Of a DNA stretch of 64,000 bases, positions 45,974-57,400 are shown piece after piece. A program made the translations under genes and the position numbers. Origin of the DNA: Eudasyphora cyanicolor (taxonomy: Eukaryota; Arthropoda; Insecta; Diptera; Muscidae). The stretch covers positions 10,810,650-10,874,649 of the forward strand of contig OZ005734.1 in assembly GCA_963930755.1 (NCBI GenBank), given 5' to 3'. Each line of letters begins with the position of its first letter. The first letter of the stretch is position 1. Below the pieces are notes generated by a model, which saw nothing but the letters and a program-made list of their open reading frames with translations, ran no database searches and had not been told where the DNA came from.

Positions 45974-46402
45974 ATAGAGTATTTTTAAAACGAGGGAATC
46001 CGTGTCATTTCATAAGTCTAAGCTTAGATTGTCGCTTGGATGACCAACTGACGGAACTAACAATTTTTCAGAAATAGTGTTAAGGGTACCATTGGACTTG
46101 ACTAGTATTATTGCAACGTATGTATACATTTTGTGCATATATCTATTACTGTTATCTCAAAAAATGTGAAATATGTCACATAATATCGCATTTTTTCGGA
46201 AATGTTTCTTCATTATTTCAAATCTTTATTGATTATATTGTATTCCGTATACAAATGATGAATAAATAAATATTATTTGGATACATACACCGGGTTTTCC
46301 AATAGGGATGATATGATTTTGAACTGAAGTTTCGGCCATTTGTAATTTGTGATGATCTGTTATTTGTTTTTCATTGTATTCAGTGGTGTTTACAATTTCA
46401 TC

Positions 46403-47110
46403 ATGGAGAGATATACGCAAGAACAACTTTTACAAATTATTCAGTTTTATTATCAAAATAATCGTACTCCAACTGCAACTTTTCGTGCACTAAGTCAATT
46501 TTTTTTAAATCCAAAAAAAAACACTTTCCAGTCGACTTACGACCTTGACACCCATGAGCAATATTTTAGCTCTCGTTAAGAGTTATATTTTTGACATTGA
46601 CCGATTCCCGATCCGGGGTACCGTTAAGGAGCTAGAGCAAAAATAAACTTTCCGTTCACATTTGAAAATAATGCTGTCTTTTTTTAAATAAAAAAACACT
46701 TTCCAGTCCACCTACGACCTTGACACCCATGAGCAATATTATAGCTCTCGTTAAGAGCTATTTTTTGCCATTGACCGAGTGTGGCTACGTGCCACACAGC
46801 AAATGATACAATTGAATTGTTGCGAGAAAAGTTTGGAGATTCGATTATTTCAAGAAATTGTGATATTGAATGGCCTCCCAGAAGTTGTGATTTAACACCA
46901 TTAGACTATTTCTTGTGGGTTTATTTGAAGTCATTGGTCTTTCGAAATAAACCAGACTCTCGTCAAGCTTTACAAGGCAATATTGAATGTGCCATTCATG
47001 ACATACGACTTGATTTAGTGGAAAAAGTGCTCGAAAATTGGGTTCATAGAATTCGTTCCTGCAGAAGAAGTCGCGGAGGCCATTTGATTGACGTTTTATT
47101 TAGAACTTAA
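46403..47110 (+). pseudogene. DD41D transposase remnant with foreign internal segment
   Basis: From the ATG at 46403 the frame reads MERYTQEQLLQIIQFYYQNN, the N-terminal helix-turn-helix, up to about 46492. It then runs into non-transposase sequence. From 46781 the C-terminal block resumes with ATCHTANDTIELLREKFG, WPPRSCDLTPLDYFLW (Asp near 46904) and ENWVHRIR through RGGHLIDVLFRT, ending in a normal stop at 47108-47110. The junction removes the second catalytic Asp (expected just before GATCHT), and the first is also lost. The C-terminal half is otherwise well preserved. The same composite junction recurs at 63700. Confidence 0.88.
46510..46780 (+). repeat. ~85-bp foreign segment, two direct copies
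   Basis: AAAAACACTTTCCAGTC, then CGACCTTGACACCCATGAGC and CTCTCGTTAAGAG occur at about 46517-46605 and again at about 46695-46780, 178 bp apart. A third copy is reversed at 63690-63765. I do not recognise its origin. Confidence 0.8.
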
Positions 47111-47250
47111 TTGTATCAATTGTACTTCACGCTAAATAAAAAACGTTTGAATTTCCTTAACAATAAGTGTGTTTTTTTCAAAGAAATCATATCACTCTTA
47201 TTAGAAAATCCTATATTTAGCTAACAAACTAAGTATTTTTGCAAGGCTAT

Positions 47251-47662
47251 ACACTAGGCCGGGTCGATTTGTGGGGAGGCAAAAAAAGTCGCCATTGCTC
47301 AGTGAAAATCGTATTCTAGGGATCAAAATAAGAAACTTTGCCGAAAGAACCATACCTCTAAAACGAATTCTGATGTCCCGGAATTTGGGTCGAACTTTTG
47401 GGTAGGGGCAAATTTTGAAAAATCCCACTTTGACCCATTTAGAGTGTCCAAATGTATGACCGACCCCCACCCCCTGGAACCCCCTGGGGGTTCCATACAT
47501 TTGGACTTGATTGGAGCACTCTAAATGGGTCAAGGTGGGATTTTTTCCGGGACATCAGAATTCGTTTTAGAGGTATGGTTCCTTCGGCAAAGTTTCTTAT
47601 TTTGATCCCTAGAATACGATTTTCACTGAGCAATGGGCGATTTTTAAATCGACCCGCCCCAC
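47251..47662. mobile_element. foldback element with ~180-bp arms
   Basis: It runs from CACTAGGCCGGGTCGATTT to AAATCGACCCGCCCCAC. The arms share GCTCAGTGAAAATCGTATTC, GATCAAAATAAGAAACTTTG and AAACGAATTCTGATGTCCCG. The centre is an almost perfect hairpin (TGGAACCCCC/GGGGGTTCCA with one loop base). TATA lies on both sides and may be the target duplication. A half copy lies at 37238-37330. Frames through it are palindrome artefacts. Confidence 0.85.
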
Positions 47663-48012
47663 TATACACTATTCCTAAGCGAGTAAAATACGAGTAAGGA
47701 ATAGCCGAACGAAGCCAACTATATGATACCGTATAACACCTTGTTAGAGTAGAATGAGCTCAGATATTGTAAATATAAATATGAGATAATTACCTTATAA
47801 ATCTAAACCTAAACAGAATTTGTTAAAATTCGACAAAATTAAAAAATGATTGAATTTGAAATACAGCTTCAACAGCGTTACAAGGCCAAATCTAAAGAAA
47901 CATTTATATCTGGGGGCAATATCGACCTGAACCAATTTTACCAATTCCAATAGGTTTCCTCCCTAGTGTGAAAGAGTTATTAGCTGTCAAAACCAAAAAT
48001 TTTTTTTAAACA

Positions 48013-48720
48013 AGTAAGAAAGTTTCAGTCGGGTAAACCGACTAAGGTCTACCCTCACTTTGTGAGTAATGTAATATTGAATATTACAAAAATTATTCTG
48101 TCAAGTTTTGTGGGAGGTACCAGAAGGGGTTTAAGAAATACACCTATATATCGCTGAACAGTAGATACTTTAAATACATTGTATTAACGTTGAGATATTA
48201 AATTGTGGTATAATTTGGCCATTTTGTGTGGGAGGTACAAAAAGGGGCGTGGTGATAACGCTCATTTTTCACTGGACTATAGGCATTATAAACGCATTAC
48301 ACTGTACAAAATTTCAAGTATTTCTAAACACTGGTATTAATGTTATAAGCTTTTAACTTTTAGTGCAAAATGGTGCATTTGTGTGGGAGGTACCAAAAGG
48401 GGCGTGGCAATTTCGCCCATTTTCCGCGAGTTGATAGCGACTAACAAACTACTACTATGTGTGGAATTTCAGAAGATTCGAATACGTATAATAGCAGTTA
48501 TTAAAGAACCAATATTTCACAACATTTTAACCCTTTGTGGGGGAGGTACCAGAAGGAGTGGACAGACGGACGGACAGACATTGCTCATTCGACTTAAAAT
48601 GACCCAAAACGGATTTCCGCCGAACATACTTGGGGTCTTAGGTCACTCCTTCGATGTATTACACTTTTTTCCGTAGAAAATGATATATACCCTCGTCACA
48701 TTAAAGTGAGGGTATAAAAA
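48013..48720 (+). repeat. DINE-like subfamily A, best-preserved copy
   Basis: It opens AAACAAGTAAGAAAGTTTCA with the hairpin GTCGGGTAAACCGAC and ends TATACCCTCGTCACATTAAA and GTGAGGGTATAAAAA. GGGAGGTAC anchors lie at 48112, 48230, 48385 and 48541. It can serve as the reference for the split copies at 651-2556 and 3325-4620. Confidence 0.78.
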
Positions 48721-48729
48721 TGTTTTACT

Positions 48730-48990
48730 AAAAATACTATTATCGTCGAAGGAACCCTTAGTATTTGCACTATAATTTTTGGAGTATATGCCCGATCAGG
48801 TCGAATTATACGTTAAATTGAAGCCACTAATGTGGGCTACCAATGTTGGAAACATCTTTTTCACTTAGAAACAGTGGTTTAGTAACAGTCATTAAAAAAA
48901 TTGGAAAAAGTAGATTTTTTTCAAAAAAAAATCCTGGTACAAAAAAACATAAAAAAAGAATAAAAATTGGAAAAAAAATATTTTATTTTA
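48730..48990 (+). repeat. dispersed repeat B copy
   Basis: ATCGTCGAAGGAACCCTTAG, GGAGTATATGCCCGATCAGG and GGTTTAGTAACAGTC follow the order seen at 7980-8130 and 40430-40590. Confidence 0.6.
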
Positions 48991-49166
48991 TTTCTTTAAA
49001 GTAAGATGGAAATCTATGGATAAATGTAGCAATTATAGCCCTTTTTGGTAGAGGTAAGAGAATTTCAAACAATCTCTTTTTTTAAATTTCTGTTTAAATA
49101 GCGATTTTATTTATTACTTTTATTTATATTATGTACATTTGTGTTTATTTACATGAACCAGTTTCA

Positions 49167-49440
49167 TTAGAAGTAATTGTGAGTTCTTCGTTGACGCTTG
49201 AAGATTTCGGAATCGGTTTCTCTAATGAGGAACCATATATAATCTCCCATCATTTTTTCATCCCAGTGTCCTTTGTAACGCCGCTCGATGGGCTTCAATT
49301 CTTGGTGAAACCTTTCGCCATGTTCGTCACTTACGTCGCCAAGATTCTCGGGGAAAAAGTTTAAATGAGAATGCAAGAAATGAATTTTGAGGGACATATT
49401 TACCTGTTGGAATACATAAAGCGAAAAATAAGTTGTGTTA
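49167..49440 (-). pseudogene. unclassified transposon-associated ORF, C-terminal part
   Basis: On the minus strand the last ~80 codons read MSLKIHFLHSHLNFFPENL, GDVSDEHGERFHQELKPIE and RRYKGHWDEKMMGDYIWFL, closing with a stop at 49167. I recall near-identical stretches, ending the same way, in multicopy uncharacterised proteins of many arthropods and cnidarians, which suggests an unclassified transposable element. CAACAG just upstream (about 49417) looks like a splice acceptor. A more N-terminal part of the same protein appears at 50666-50793 on the same strand, separated by the mariner at 49461-50384 and a Helitron-like piece. I cannot assign an activity. Confidence 0.6.
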
Positions 49441-49460
49441 TATACATTATGTGTTATATA

Positions 49461-50384
49461 AAGGGTGTCCCAAGAAGAGCGCAATTTTTAAATCTCGCAA
49501 CATTCGAAGTGTCATTGTTTGACATTTGAATAATTGTTATTGTTTGTTAGTAGAAGGTACGAGGTTAGTAAAAATGGAGCGCTACACGAATGAACAACGC
49601 ATTCTCATTGTGAAATTGTTTTACCAAAATGGTGAAAGTTTTGCGGCTACAGTTCGCAAATTGCGATCAATTTGGGGTCACAATAATGCTTCAAAAGAGT
49701 CAACTGTAAAGAGATTAATGGATAAATTTGCCGAAACTGCGTCTGTTAGTGATGTAAAGACAACAACGCGCCATCGACCGGTTTTTGGGTGGTTTTTGGG
49801 CTGGAGGAATCATTGGACCTTTTTTTTATGAAAATGAGGCAGGTCAAGCGCAAACAGTCAATGGTGTTCGGTATCGTGAAATGATAACCAGTTTTTTCTT
49901 GCCTAGAATTGAAGAAATGAATGTGGAGGGCATGTGGTTCCAACAAGACGGCGCCACATGTCATACAGCCAGAGAAACAATTCAATTGCTGCATCAGTCA
50001 TTTCCCGGTCGTGTTATTTTGCGTTTTGGAGATCAGAATTGGCCGCCTAGATCGTGCGATTTAACACCATTAGATTTTTTTTCTTTGGGGTTTTTTGAAG
50101 TCGATGGTTTACGCGAATAAGCCGACGACAACTCAAGCCTTAAAAGACGAAATTGGACGCTGCATTAATGAAATACCGCAGCATTCATGCAAAACGGTCA
50201 TTGAAAATTTCATTAAAAGATCGCGTGCATGCCAGCAAAGCCGCGGCGGCCATCTGCACGATATATTGTTCCATACATAACCTCATTCTGTCTACTTTAC
50301 GATATAATAAAGTTTCACGATTTTTTCTTAAATATCTGTGTTTTATTTAAAATTAAAAAATTGCGCTCTTCTTGGGACACCCTT
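49461..50384 (+). mobile_element. DD41D Tc1/mariner, 924-bp deletion derivative
   Basis: Nearly perfect ~27-bp inverted repeats, AAGGGTGTCCCAAGAAGAGC at each end, flanked by TA. It is inserted within the decayed minus-strand ORF (49167-50793). The terminal sequence differs from the 38524/58610 pair, so it is a separate family. Confidence 0.92.
49574..50280 (+). pseudogene. DD41D transposase, internally deleted and frameshifted
   Basis: The ATG at 49574 gives MERYTNEQRILIVKLFYQNG and about 70 codons of DNA-binding domain ending near TTRHRPV. The frame then jumps to GFWAGGIIGPFFYENEAG. The removed part includes the linker and the first catalytic Asp. WFQQDGATCHT (Asp at 49947) and NWPPRSCDLTPLDFF (Asp at 50073) are 41 residues apart. 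Extra T/G bases near 50090 shift the frame once more before KSMVYANKPTTTQALKDEIG and RGGHLHDILFHT, which ends at 50280. The C-terminus is complete. It is inactive, but its sharp terminal repeats suggest a fairly recent insertion. Confidence 0.92.
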
Positions 50385-50392
50385 TACATAAA

Positions 50393-50665
50393 CTAACTGA
50401 CCCCAGCAGACGTTGTCCTGCCCGTCCTCTTTGAGATATATTGGTTTGTTTTTCATTGATATTTCATTCAAAAATGCACACATACCGAGTTTCAGGAAAA
50501 AATCGTAAACAAAATTATATTGACCATATGTTCACTACAGCCCCATCTAGCGGATAGAATCATACATGCAAACTATTATCAAGACAAACAACACATACAT
50601 TTTAAATTTCAGCCAAATCGCTCTTGAAATCCGAATTTTGCAAATAACTTGACCACTCCGGAATC
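50393..50665 (-). mobile_element. Helitron-like fragment related to 9024-9291
   Basis: CTAACTGACCCCAGCAGACG and TGTCCTGCCCGTCC parallel the 3' end of the 9024 element. ATCCGAATTTTGCAAATAAC and TTGACCACTCCG are shared too, but in a different order. The CTAG has become TTAG. It adds foreign codons (EWSSYLQNSDF) to the end of the neighbouring minus-strand frame. Confidence 0.5.
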
Positions 50666-50793
50666 GACGCTTTCTGATTTCCGTTGTGTAAAAGTACTTC
50701 TTTCAAACTTTCTTTTCTGCCGTCAACAAGTAACCGCCATTCCATTGCATTGTATGTTTGATTAAGTTCTTCGAACAATACGGGCAAAAGCAT
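50666..50793 (-). pseudogene. unclassified transposon-associated ORF, internal part
   Basis: The minus strand reads EELNQTYNAMEWRLLVDGRK and then ESLKEVLLHNGNQKASIP. I remember the same YNxxEWRLFIDxSKxSLKxVLLHNGN block upstream of the DEHGERFHQ block in one long arthropod protein family. That makes this and 49167-49440 two pieces of a single ORF. Frame is lost upstream of 50780, and downstream it runs into Helitron-like sequence. This rests on family memory and a search would settle it. Confidence 0.55.
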
Positions 50794-51480
50794 CTGTTAT
50801 CCACAGTTCTATAAAGTATCGTGAATGAATGTTTGTCTCCAAATCATTGGCATTCCAAATTGCACGTGAAGTCTAAAATTAAAACGTTGTATTCCATAAA
50901 ACATTGTAATACATTAATTTTAAAGTACTTACCGCATTCTTTCACTAGTCCATCGAGTAAGATTTACATGGCACGAATTAGTTCGTTCATATTTTTAACT
51001 CGTATACCAAAATATTACACATATGTATATTTCTTCTATTATTTTACTAAACGCACGTCGATTTTTAATAAATATTTAGAAATTGTCGGGATCATTTACA
51101 CATTGAAAAGTTCTTTGCCTTTTACTCATACTTCGAAATATAACTATGTAATATTTTTCAGAAAATCGACTTACATCTTTAAGGTGCTGAATTACACTAA
51201 TTTATTAATAATAAATTTCATAAATAAAACCATAAATAAAAAAACCACAAATATTGTTGAATGACCCTCTATCTGAGCGGATCTCATCCAATTTATTTCT
51301 CATATTGCATATCATGTTTTATGGAGGGTTACGAACGGCCATAAAACCTCGTCCTCTCTATAATTTTATAATGTCTGACATCAATCCTCATAAAATAAAA
51401 TGCAAGTGCAATGTCTCTTATATGTCTTTCTCACATATGGCGAATTCAATATAAGCAAAAACATCATTTAACAACAAAAA
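50794..51480. other. AT-rich non-coding region
   Basis: The frame at 50821-51264 is rich in F, I, K, N and Y, as expected by chance in AT-rich DNA. Nothing is recognised. Confidence 0.4.
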
Positions 51481-51730
51481 AATATGAAACAAGATTTTTT
51501 TGAATTTCCCTAACATTTACAAACTGGCTCATAACATTTACACCTATCCATAGATTTTTTTCAAATAGACAGTGTTTTCTTCGTTAGCATGCCGGCTTTT
51601 AAAAATGTGATAAAATAATGTTTTCGATTTTTTGTCTATTTTTGATGTTTTTTTTTGTACCAGGAAAAAGCCCTCATAATTCCCTAACACGGCTCAATCA
51701 GGCTTATACTTGAAAAATTATGGCCAAATA
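51480..51730 (-). repeat. dispersed repeat B copy, reversed
   Basis: GTACCAGGAAAAAGCCCTCA and GGCTTATACTTGAAAAATTA mirror the repeat-B order at 48780-48950. Confidence 0.5.
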
Positions 51731-53420
51731 TTGAAAGTACTTTCCACGAAAGCTAGAATTTAAAAAAAATTTACCATAAATAAATATTTCAATATTTTTT
51801 TCGTGTTTGTGACACCTAATTGCACCAGAAACTGTTATCCACATCCCTTGGACGAAAATATTGTTGCATAGTGTAGTCTGACAAAGAATGAACAAAAATT
51901 AGTGTTTAGAAAACATTTAAAAATTTACGTTTACGTGTTTTCAGACAACTACATTAAACTTTGTATTCAAGTCACTATGATTGCTAAAATCTAAGGACAC
52001 ACTTTCCCTTTTCTAAAAAATTCCGGTTGTCAGCATATTTTTTAAAACAGTCTACATCGCTTCCAATTCTCATATATGTATACTTTATACGTATAGCCGA
52101 ATTCATTATCAAGTCATTTATTATTGTCAAACGGGTTGCGATTGCTGTCAGACATTTCCCAAACAATTTGGTATGCTGGGCATCTATTTACTTTTTGCAT
52201 ATGTATGTATGTACGAGACCAGTCTGAATATTTGTTTGTGGGTGTGTGGATATGCTTTGGGCCTTAAACCACTACACCTGTGCGCAAAGCACTCACAAAC
52301 AATAAAGGTAGAATTTTTTAATTTGTTATACTCGTATATGTATGGATATGTGTGTATGTGTGGGTACGTAAGTCTGTATTGGCATTTTGGTATGTTGAAA
52401 GTGTTTAGATGTTGGCACAATTTAGCGGATTAAATGTATAGCCCCAACTTCCGCCATTTGTTGATGGCTGGCTGGCTGCCGACTGACTGACTGGCGAACC
52501 GATTCACTGGTCTGTGTGCGATAGCTCCTTTTTTTCGTTTGTTTGTATATTTTTTTGGCAAACTTGCAGCAGATGGGGGTGAATATTTATATTCTGTGTA
52601 TACGTATGTATCATCTATCTGTGTTCACGCGGTATATACACAACAACAGTTTACCTAAATATCTACATATGTTCGAACATATGTATATATTTCCGTGGAT
52701 GTACGGGTGATTGTGTGCGTGTCTACTGCTAAATTGCAAAATGCGTCATTTTAGATGAAAAATGGAAATCATTTTAAAAACTGACATATTCCTATGCTCT
52801 CCTCTGTGGAACGGGGTCGGTGCGGCGACAAACAAAAAGGACACAAACAATGCTGTGAGTTAGTTCCAATAATGAAAACGCGACATGCACGTTTTTAGAT
52901 GATTTCTATGCTCCCCAATAGGGGCAGCAGCAGAATAGCTTAGTATAGAACACGAAGTGAAAAATAGAAAAATTGCCAAAAACAAAATAAATAAAGTGCA
53001 GATCGTGTTCGTACATTGTTTGTAGAGACTGTAGACTAAATTTGGAGCTCTTAAGCATACATTGTGAACTGTGCCTTGGTTAATTAATGAATGGACGGGA
53101 TGAAACTACGGATTTTAAATGAAAATGGTAGCAACAATTTTCCTGTATCTCACCGTATAACGATAGTTTATGGTAATTTCAAAAAATAGACACGACCTAC
53201 CTACGGCTCTAAGTTAATAAATAGTTTTACAAGAATAAAACCAACATTCCTCCCACACTGGTATATGAGAAAATACCTTAGGATATACACAAGTTTTTCA
53301 TACTTTTTCAGTAGATATAGTGTTGAATTCATTGTTAGAAAAACATTGCCAAACATTTTTTATTTATAAATGGACATTATAATAATTAAAGTAATAACAA
53401 GGGGGTTTGCCGGCAGAGTA
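51730..53420. other. single-copy non-coding region
   Basis: No exon is supported. A GGCTGGCTGGCTG/CTGACTGACTG simple tract lies near 52465-52495, and many ACATATGTA words occur. Confidence 0.4.
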
Positions 53421-53429
53421 ATATAAACA

Positions 53430-53800
53430 TGTAAGAATATTTCAGTTCAATAATTCGACTAAGGTATATTGCTGCTGTATGAGTTATGTAATACGTAGTA
53501 CTACGTGTGGGAGCCAAAAAGGTGCAACATTTCGTTCGGTCCATAGTCATTGAAAAAATTCTCTAAAATACTAAATATGAAAATATTTGGAATATTCCTA
53601 CAGAAGTTAAGGGGAAATGAAAATAAGGTTTTCTGGGTTTCTGCCAACCCATTTCCCTCTGACAGGTATCTTATTGGTAAAGTTCCTCCAGAAGGTATAA
53701 TGTCCACTTGGTCGATTACCATTGCACTACACTGTGACATTCTCACACGGCCTTAGTTGTTGTACCTCCACCTTAAAATACAGTTTAATCCAAAGTGGAC
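53430..53800 (+). repeat. possible decayed DINE-like A copy
   Basis: TGTAAGAATATTTCAGTTCA and ATTCGACTAAGGTATATTGC resemble the A-family left edge, and a GTGGGAGCCAAAAAGGTGC stretch resembles its unit anchor. The similarity fades afterwards. Confidence 0.35.
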
Positions 53801-54249
53801 TTATTTAAAATTTTAATGGTGTCTTTGGCGCCGTTCTTTAATTTTATGGCAATTTTTTCAGTGTAGATGCGACAACGCTGCTATGCGGCTGTGCTTAGCT
53901 ATGCGGCGTCAGTGTAGTCTGCGAATGTGAGTGACACACAGTGGAAAAATATTCAATCCTGCTAGAATTCCGCACTAAGAACTGAGACAGAGTGCCTCCT
54001 TATGTCCGCAGTAGACCATTTGCATAAGGGGTCGAGGAACATACCCGTGCGTTATCGACGCAGTACCTGCTTGGGTGTAACCATCCCAAACACCACCTAG
54101 GGGACAGGCTTCCTCCACCCAGGCACTTCAGGAAGGATCTTCATGAACTAGAGAGATAGGTCCAAAGATACAAAAGAGAAGGCTGCTTTCACGCCCAATT
54201 CTCAGAATTGAGTCCCAAATCAATGAGCTGAAAAATGCTGTACTGTGTT

Positions 54250-54780
54250 AGGGTTCTGTCATGCCGAATAGTGGGGGCTATATTTAAACATGACCCTATG
54301 ACGAACATTGCTCGTGTGAAGGGTGAAATTCAAGTTACCAATTTTCAGACCGATCAGTTGGAATGAAAAGTCTCTATGGCATAAGATATAAACATCGGGG
54401 AAATGCTATATATGGGGGTTACATCATAAAATTTACCAATATTGTCCATTTGCAATACCAAGTTACCAGCAGCTATAAGAAGATTCATTCAGCTAGCTCA
54501 ATTATTGGGAAAAAAGGCCCGTTTCAAAATTCAACACCCTTCAACCCGGACAATCCTTAACCGATGTCGTTGAAATTTTGTGTCATAACTACTATCCAAT
54601 AGGACTAAACTTGGTACTGGTTTCGTCCCGACCAGAAGACATCGCTTTTAAAAAGTGACTCACTTGACATGAAATCCCCCATAAATATTTTATGGGGTCT
54701 GTGATCAATATTTCGAAGTGTTGGCAAAAAAAACGAAGTGACAAAATTAGTATACCGCCATTTCTATGGTGGAGGGTATA
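54250..54780 (+). repeat. DINE-like fragment, TATACC...GGTGG subtype
   Basis: GTCATGCCGAATAGTGGGGG starts a shortened element. It contains CGATCAGTTGGAATG and ATTGTCCATTTGCAATACC as at 27420-27560, and ends TATGGTGGAGGGTATACAG. Confidence 0.55.
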
Positions 54781-54899
54781 CAGATCCCTAAAACTTATGT
54801 CCACACCTATTCGTGAATTAGTTGATTCAACGCTGTGCGTTGACAAAAATTAAATGTACAAAAATTACAGTAACAAAAATTAAATGTACCACAGTGTGA

Positions 54900-56300
54900 T
54901 ATAAAGCATAACACTACAGTTTGACAAAAATTTAATGAACTATAGAGATTTTTGTCCCACTTTTTCGTACACAGATCTTGAAAATTGTACTGTATTTAGT
55001 TTCAGAATTAAAATGTTCATTCAAAACTAAAATAACACTCCACCCTAAAGGGGGGCAGTAAATGTATTTAACCTAATTACATAATTCTCATTTCGCCTTC
55101 ACGTTGGCAGCTAAATTTAAAGCTATCATCCGCCGCATGACGTTTTGTTTGTTTCGCTTCAATTTTTCAATAAGAAATGTTAAAAGCTTAGCTTTTTGTT
55201 CTACTTTTTATTCTTCGCCACGACGAGAGGCACTTGTAGTGATTTTGACGTTGTGCGAATTGATGGGATGGGATGGGTTGGGCTGCGGATATGGGTAAAG
55301 GGGGAAGTCTCAGCAAACACATACTCGTACATATATGCAATTTTTGGCGAAAAGGGGGGCCAAGAATCGTGTGTTTCGGTGTTATTTTTAGATTGATAGG
55401 TTTTTTACGTGTTGCTAACAATCTTTTGATGTTGATTTGTTTGCGTATCCATTTACTTAAGACATTTCGGTGTTCTCGGTGCCAAACAAAAACCTTAGTG
55501 GCAATGACAAGAGAGAAAGAGGGAGAGAGAAGAGGGACCCAGCGAGGAAATGAGCGCGTTGCTGCTATAAAAATTGTAAATCGCTTTTATTTCCTTAATT
55601 TTATAGCAAAAGGCAATCGGGCAAAAGAATAAACGAACGAACCGAAGAACAAGCGAATGCACAGCACTGAAGTAGTTAAGAGAAAAAACTAACAACATTT
55701 ACGAGGTTATAAATGGCTAAGAGAGTGGGGGAGAGATGTGTTGCGTGTGTTTGGCTGTGTTTGTTTCTTATGCTCGTACATGTGAACACCATTTGATTTT
55801 GTTAAAAAATTTAATAAGACATCGAAACTTACTATGTGCACTGACTGTGCCTTGACTCAACTTGACTTCACTTTCAATCCCAATCAACGTGCAAATAACA
55901 GCTGAGGCAGGGCCCTATGCCCTGAGAGCTCTGAAGCTTTTGTCGCGGACTCCAACTCACACCATGCCACAAACGCACTTGTCTTGTTCCTCGTTAAGTG
56001 CGTGCTTAGCTGCTAAAGTGTTTTCCGCGTTACTGTGTTGTTGGTTGTTGGTTGTAGGCAAGGGTGGTGGCCATGGCTTTTATTTCATTATTGCGAGCAC
56101 GTTGGGATATTTTAGACGATTTTAAAGTAATGTCGGTTAACAATGCAAAACAGATAATAATCTTTCAAATTTATTTTTTGGAACGAAGTTTTGTTATATA
56201 TGCATTCGAAAGAGATCAGGGTACATGCATATTAGACTGTGCAACGGAGTGAACAATATCACCCAGAACAATCAATTAATGTTTTTAGCCTCACTACGGC
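54900..56300. other. single-copy non-coding region
   Basis: Overlapping frames on both strands at 55104-55698 have no recognisable domain. A GAGAGAAAGAGGGAGAGAGA tract lies near 55511. Confidence 0.4.
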
Positions 56301-56309
56301 TCAAAAGTA

Positions 56310-56700
56310 TAACACGAAGAACTATTGTTCCGCCAATTTTGGTGCAACCCACACAAAGGGACCATTTTGTAGCTGCAAAACTGTAACTGCTTATATATTT
56401 AAAAAGTGCAAATAAATGCTGAACATTTTGTGCAGTGTAATGTTTTTTTAGTACCGACAGTACGGTAAAAAAAATGGGTATTATTGCCACTTCTGGTACC
56501 GCCCTCTCAAAATGGTACGTCCCACACAAAATAACCATTCACAATTGAATGGCTCATAACGTAAATGCCAGCACTTTTAAACACTTTTGGTACTCCCCAC
56601 ACAAATTGGCAGCTTCATTCGAACACAACATTCCCATATCACATTACTCATAAAGTAATGGTATACCTTCGATGATATACCCGCTTGAAATTTGTTTAAC
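56310..56700 (-). repeat. DINE-like subfamily A, reversed fragment
   Basis: CCACACAAAGGGACCATTTTG, GTACCGACAGTACGG and CATATCACATTACTCATAAA lead to a decayed hairpin edge (ATATACCCGCTTGAAATTTG). Confidence 0.6.
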
Positions 56701-57400
56701 TGAAATAATTTCTACAAAAATTATGCATTTGAAAAACATTTTTTATTATACCCTTTACCACAATATGGAAGTATAGAGCAATTCCATGTTAAGTGATCAC
56801 AGTATTTTTGACTCATGTAACGGATTTTAGTGAAACTTGGTATAATGGTATAATACTAAGTGTTGCCAACAAACCATGCACATTTTTTCGAAAAAAAATA
56901 ATAAACAGGCCTACTATGAAGATTTTACAATTTTCGTGATTGTGCATTTTGAGGAATACTAGGTTTATTAAACAAATTATATCTTTTTAGCGGCAAAAGC
57001 TATCGATACGGGACTTTTTGCAAAATGATAGTAATTATTTGCAGTCTTAATGAAAAATATACAACAAATTTGAAAATAATTGTTTACATTTTTTTTAAGA
57101 ATGTATTAAAATTATTTGTTTCTTTTAAAAATCCAATTTTAATTTTTAAATTTTATTTCTGTATTTTAGCCCAAAATTGTCCTCGAAAATATAGCCAAGT
57201 TCCACAATAACCTTTTTATACACTCCACAACAGGATGAGGGTATATTCATTTTGTCACTCAGTTTGTAACACCTATAAATATTGATCTGAGACCCCATAA
57301 AGTACTTATATATTCATATATTCTTAATCGTCATAAAATTCTAAAACGATTTAGCCATGTCTGTCTGAACCGTCCGTCCGTCTGTTGTAATCCCGCTGCA

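Larger units (their letters stand above)
46288..47212 (+). mobile_element. DD41D Tc1/mariner, composite derivative
   Basis: Ends are GGGTTTTCCAATAGGGATGA and, reversed from the right, GGATTTTCTAATAAGAGTGA, with TA beside both. The centre holds a foreign ~85-bp segment, present twice, in place of the transposase middle. Confidence 0.85.

Noticed and set aside
47201..47697. conserved protein encoded on both strands
   Set aside because: The two frames resemble each other only because the DNA is a foldback palindrome.
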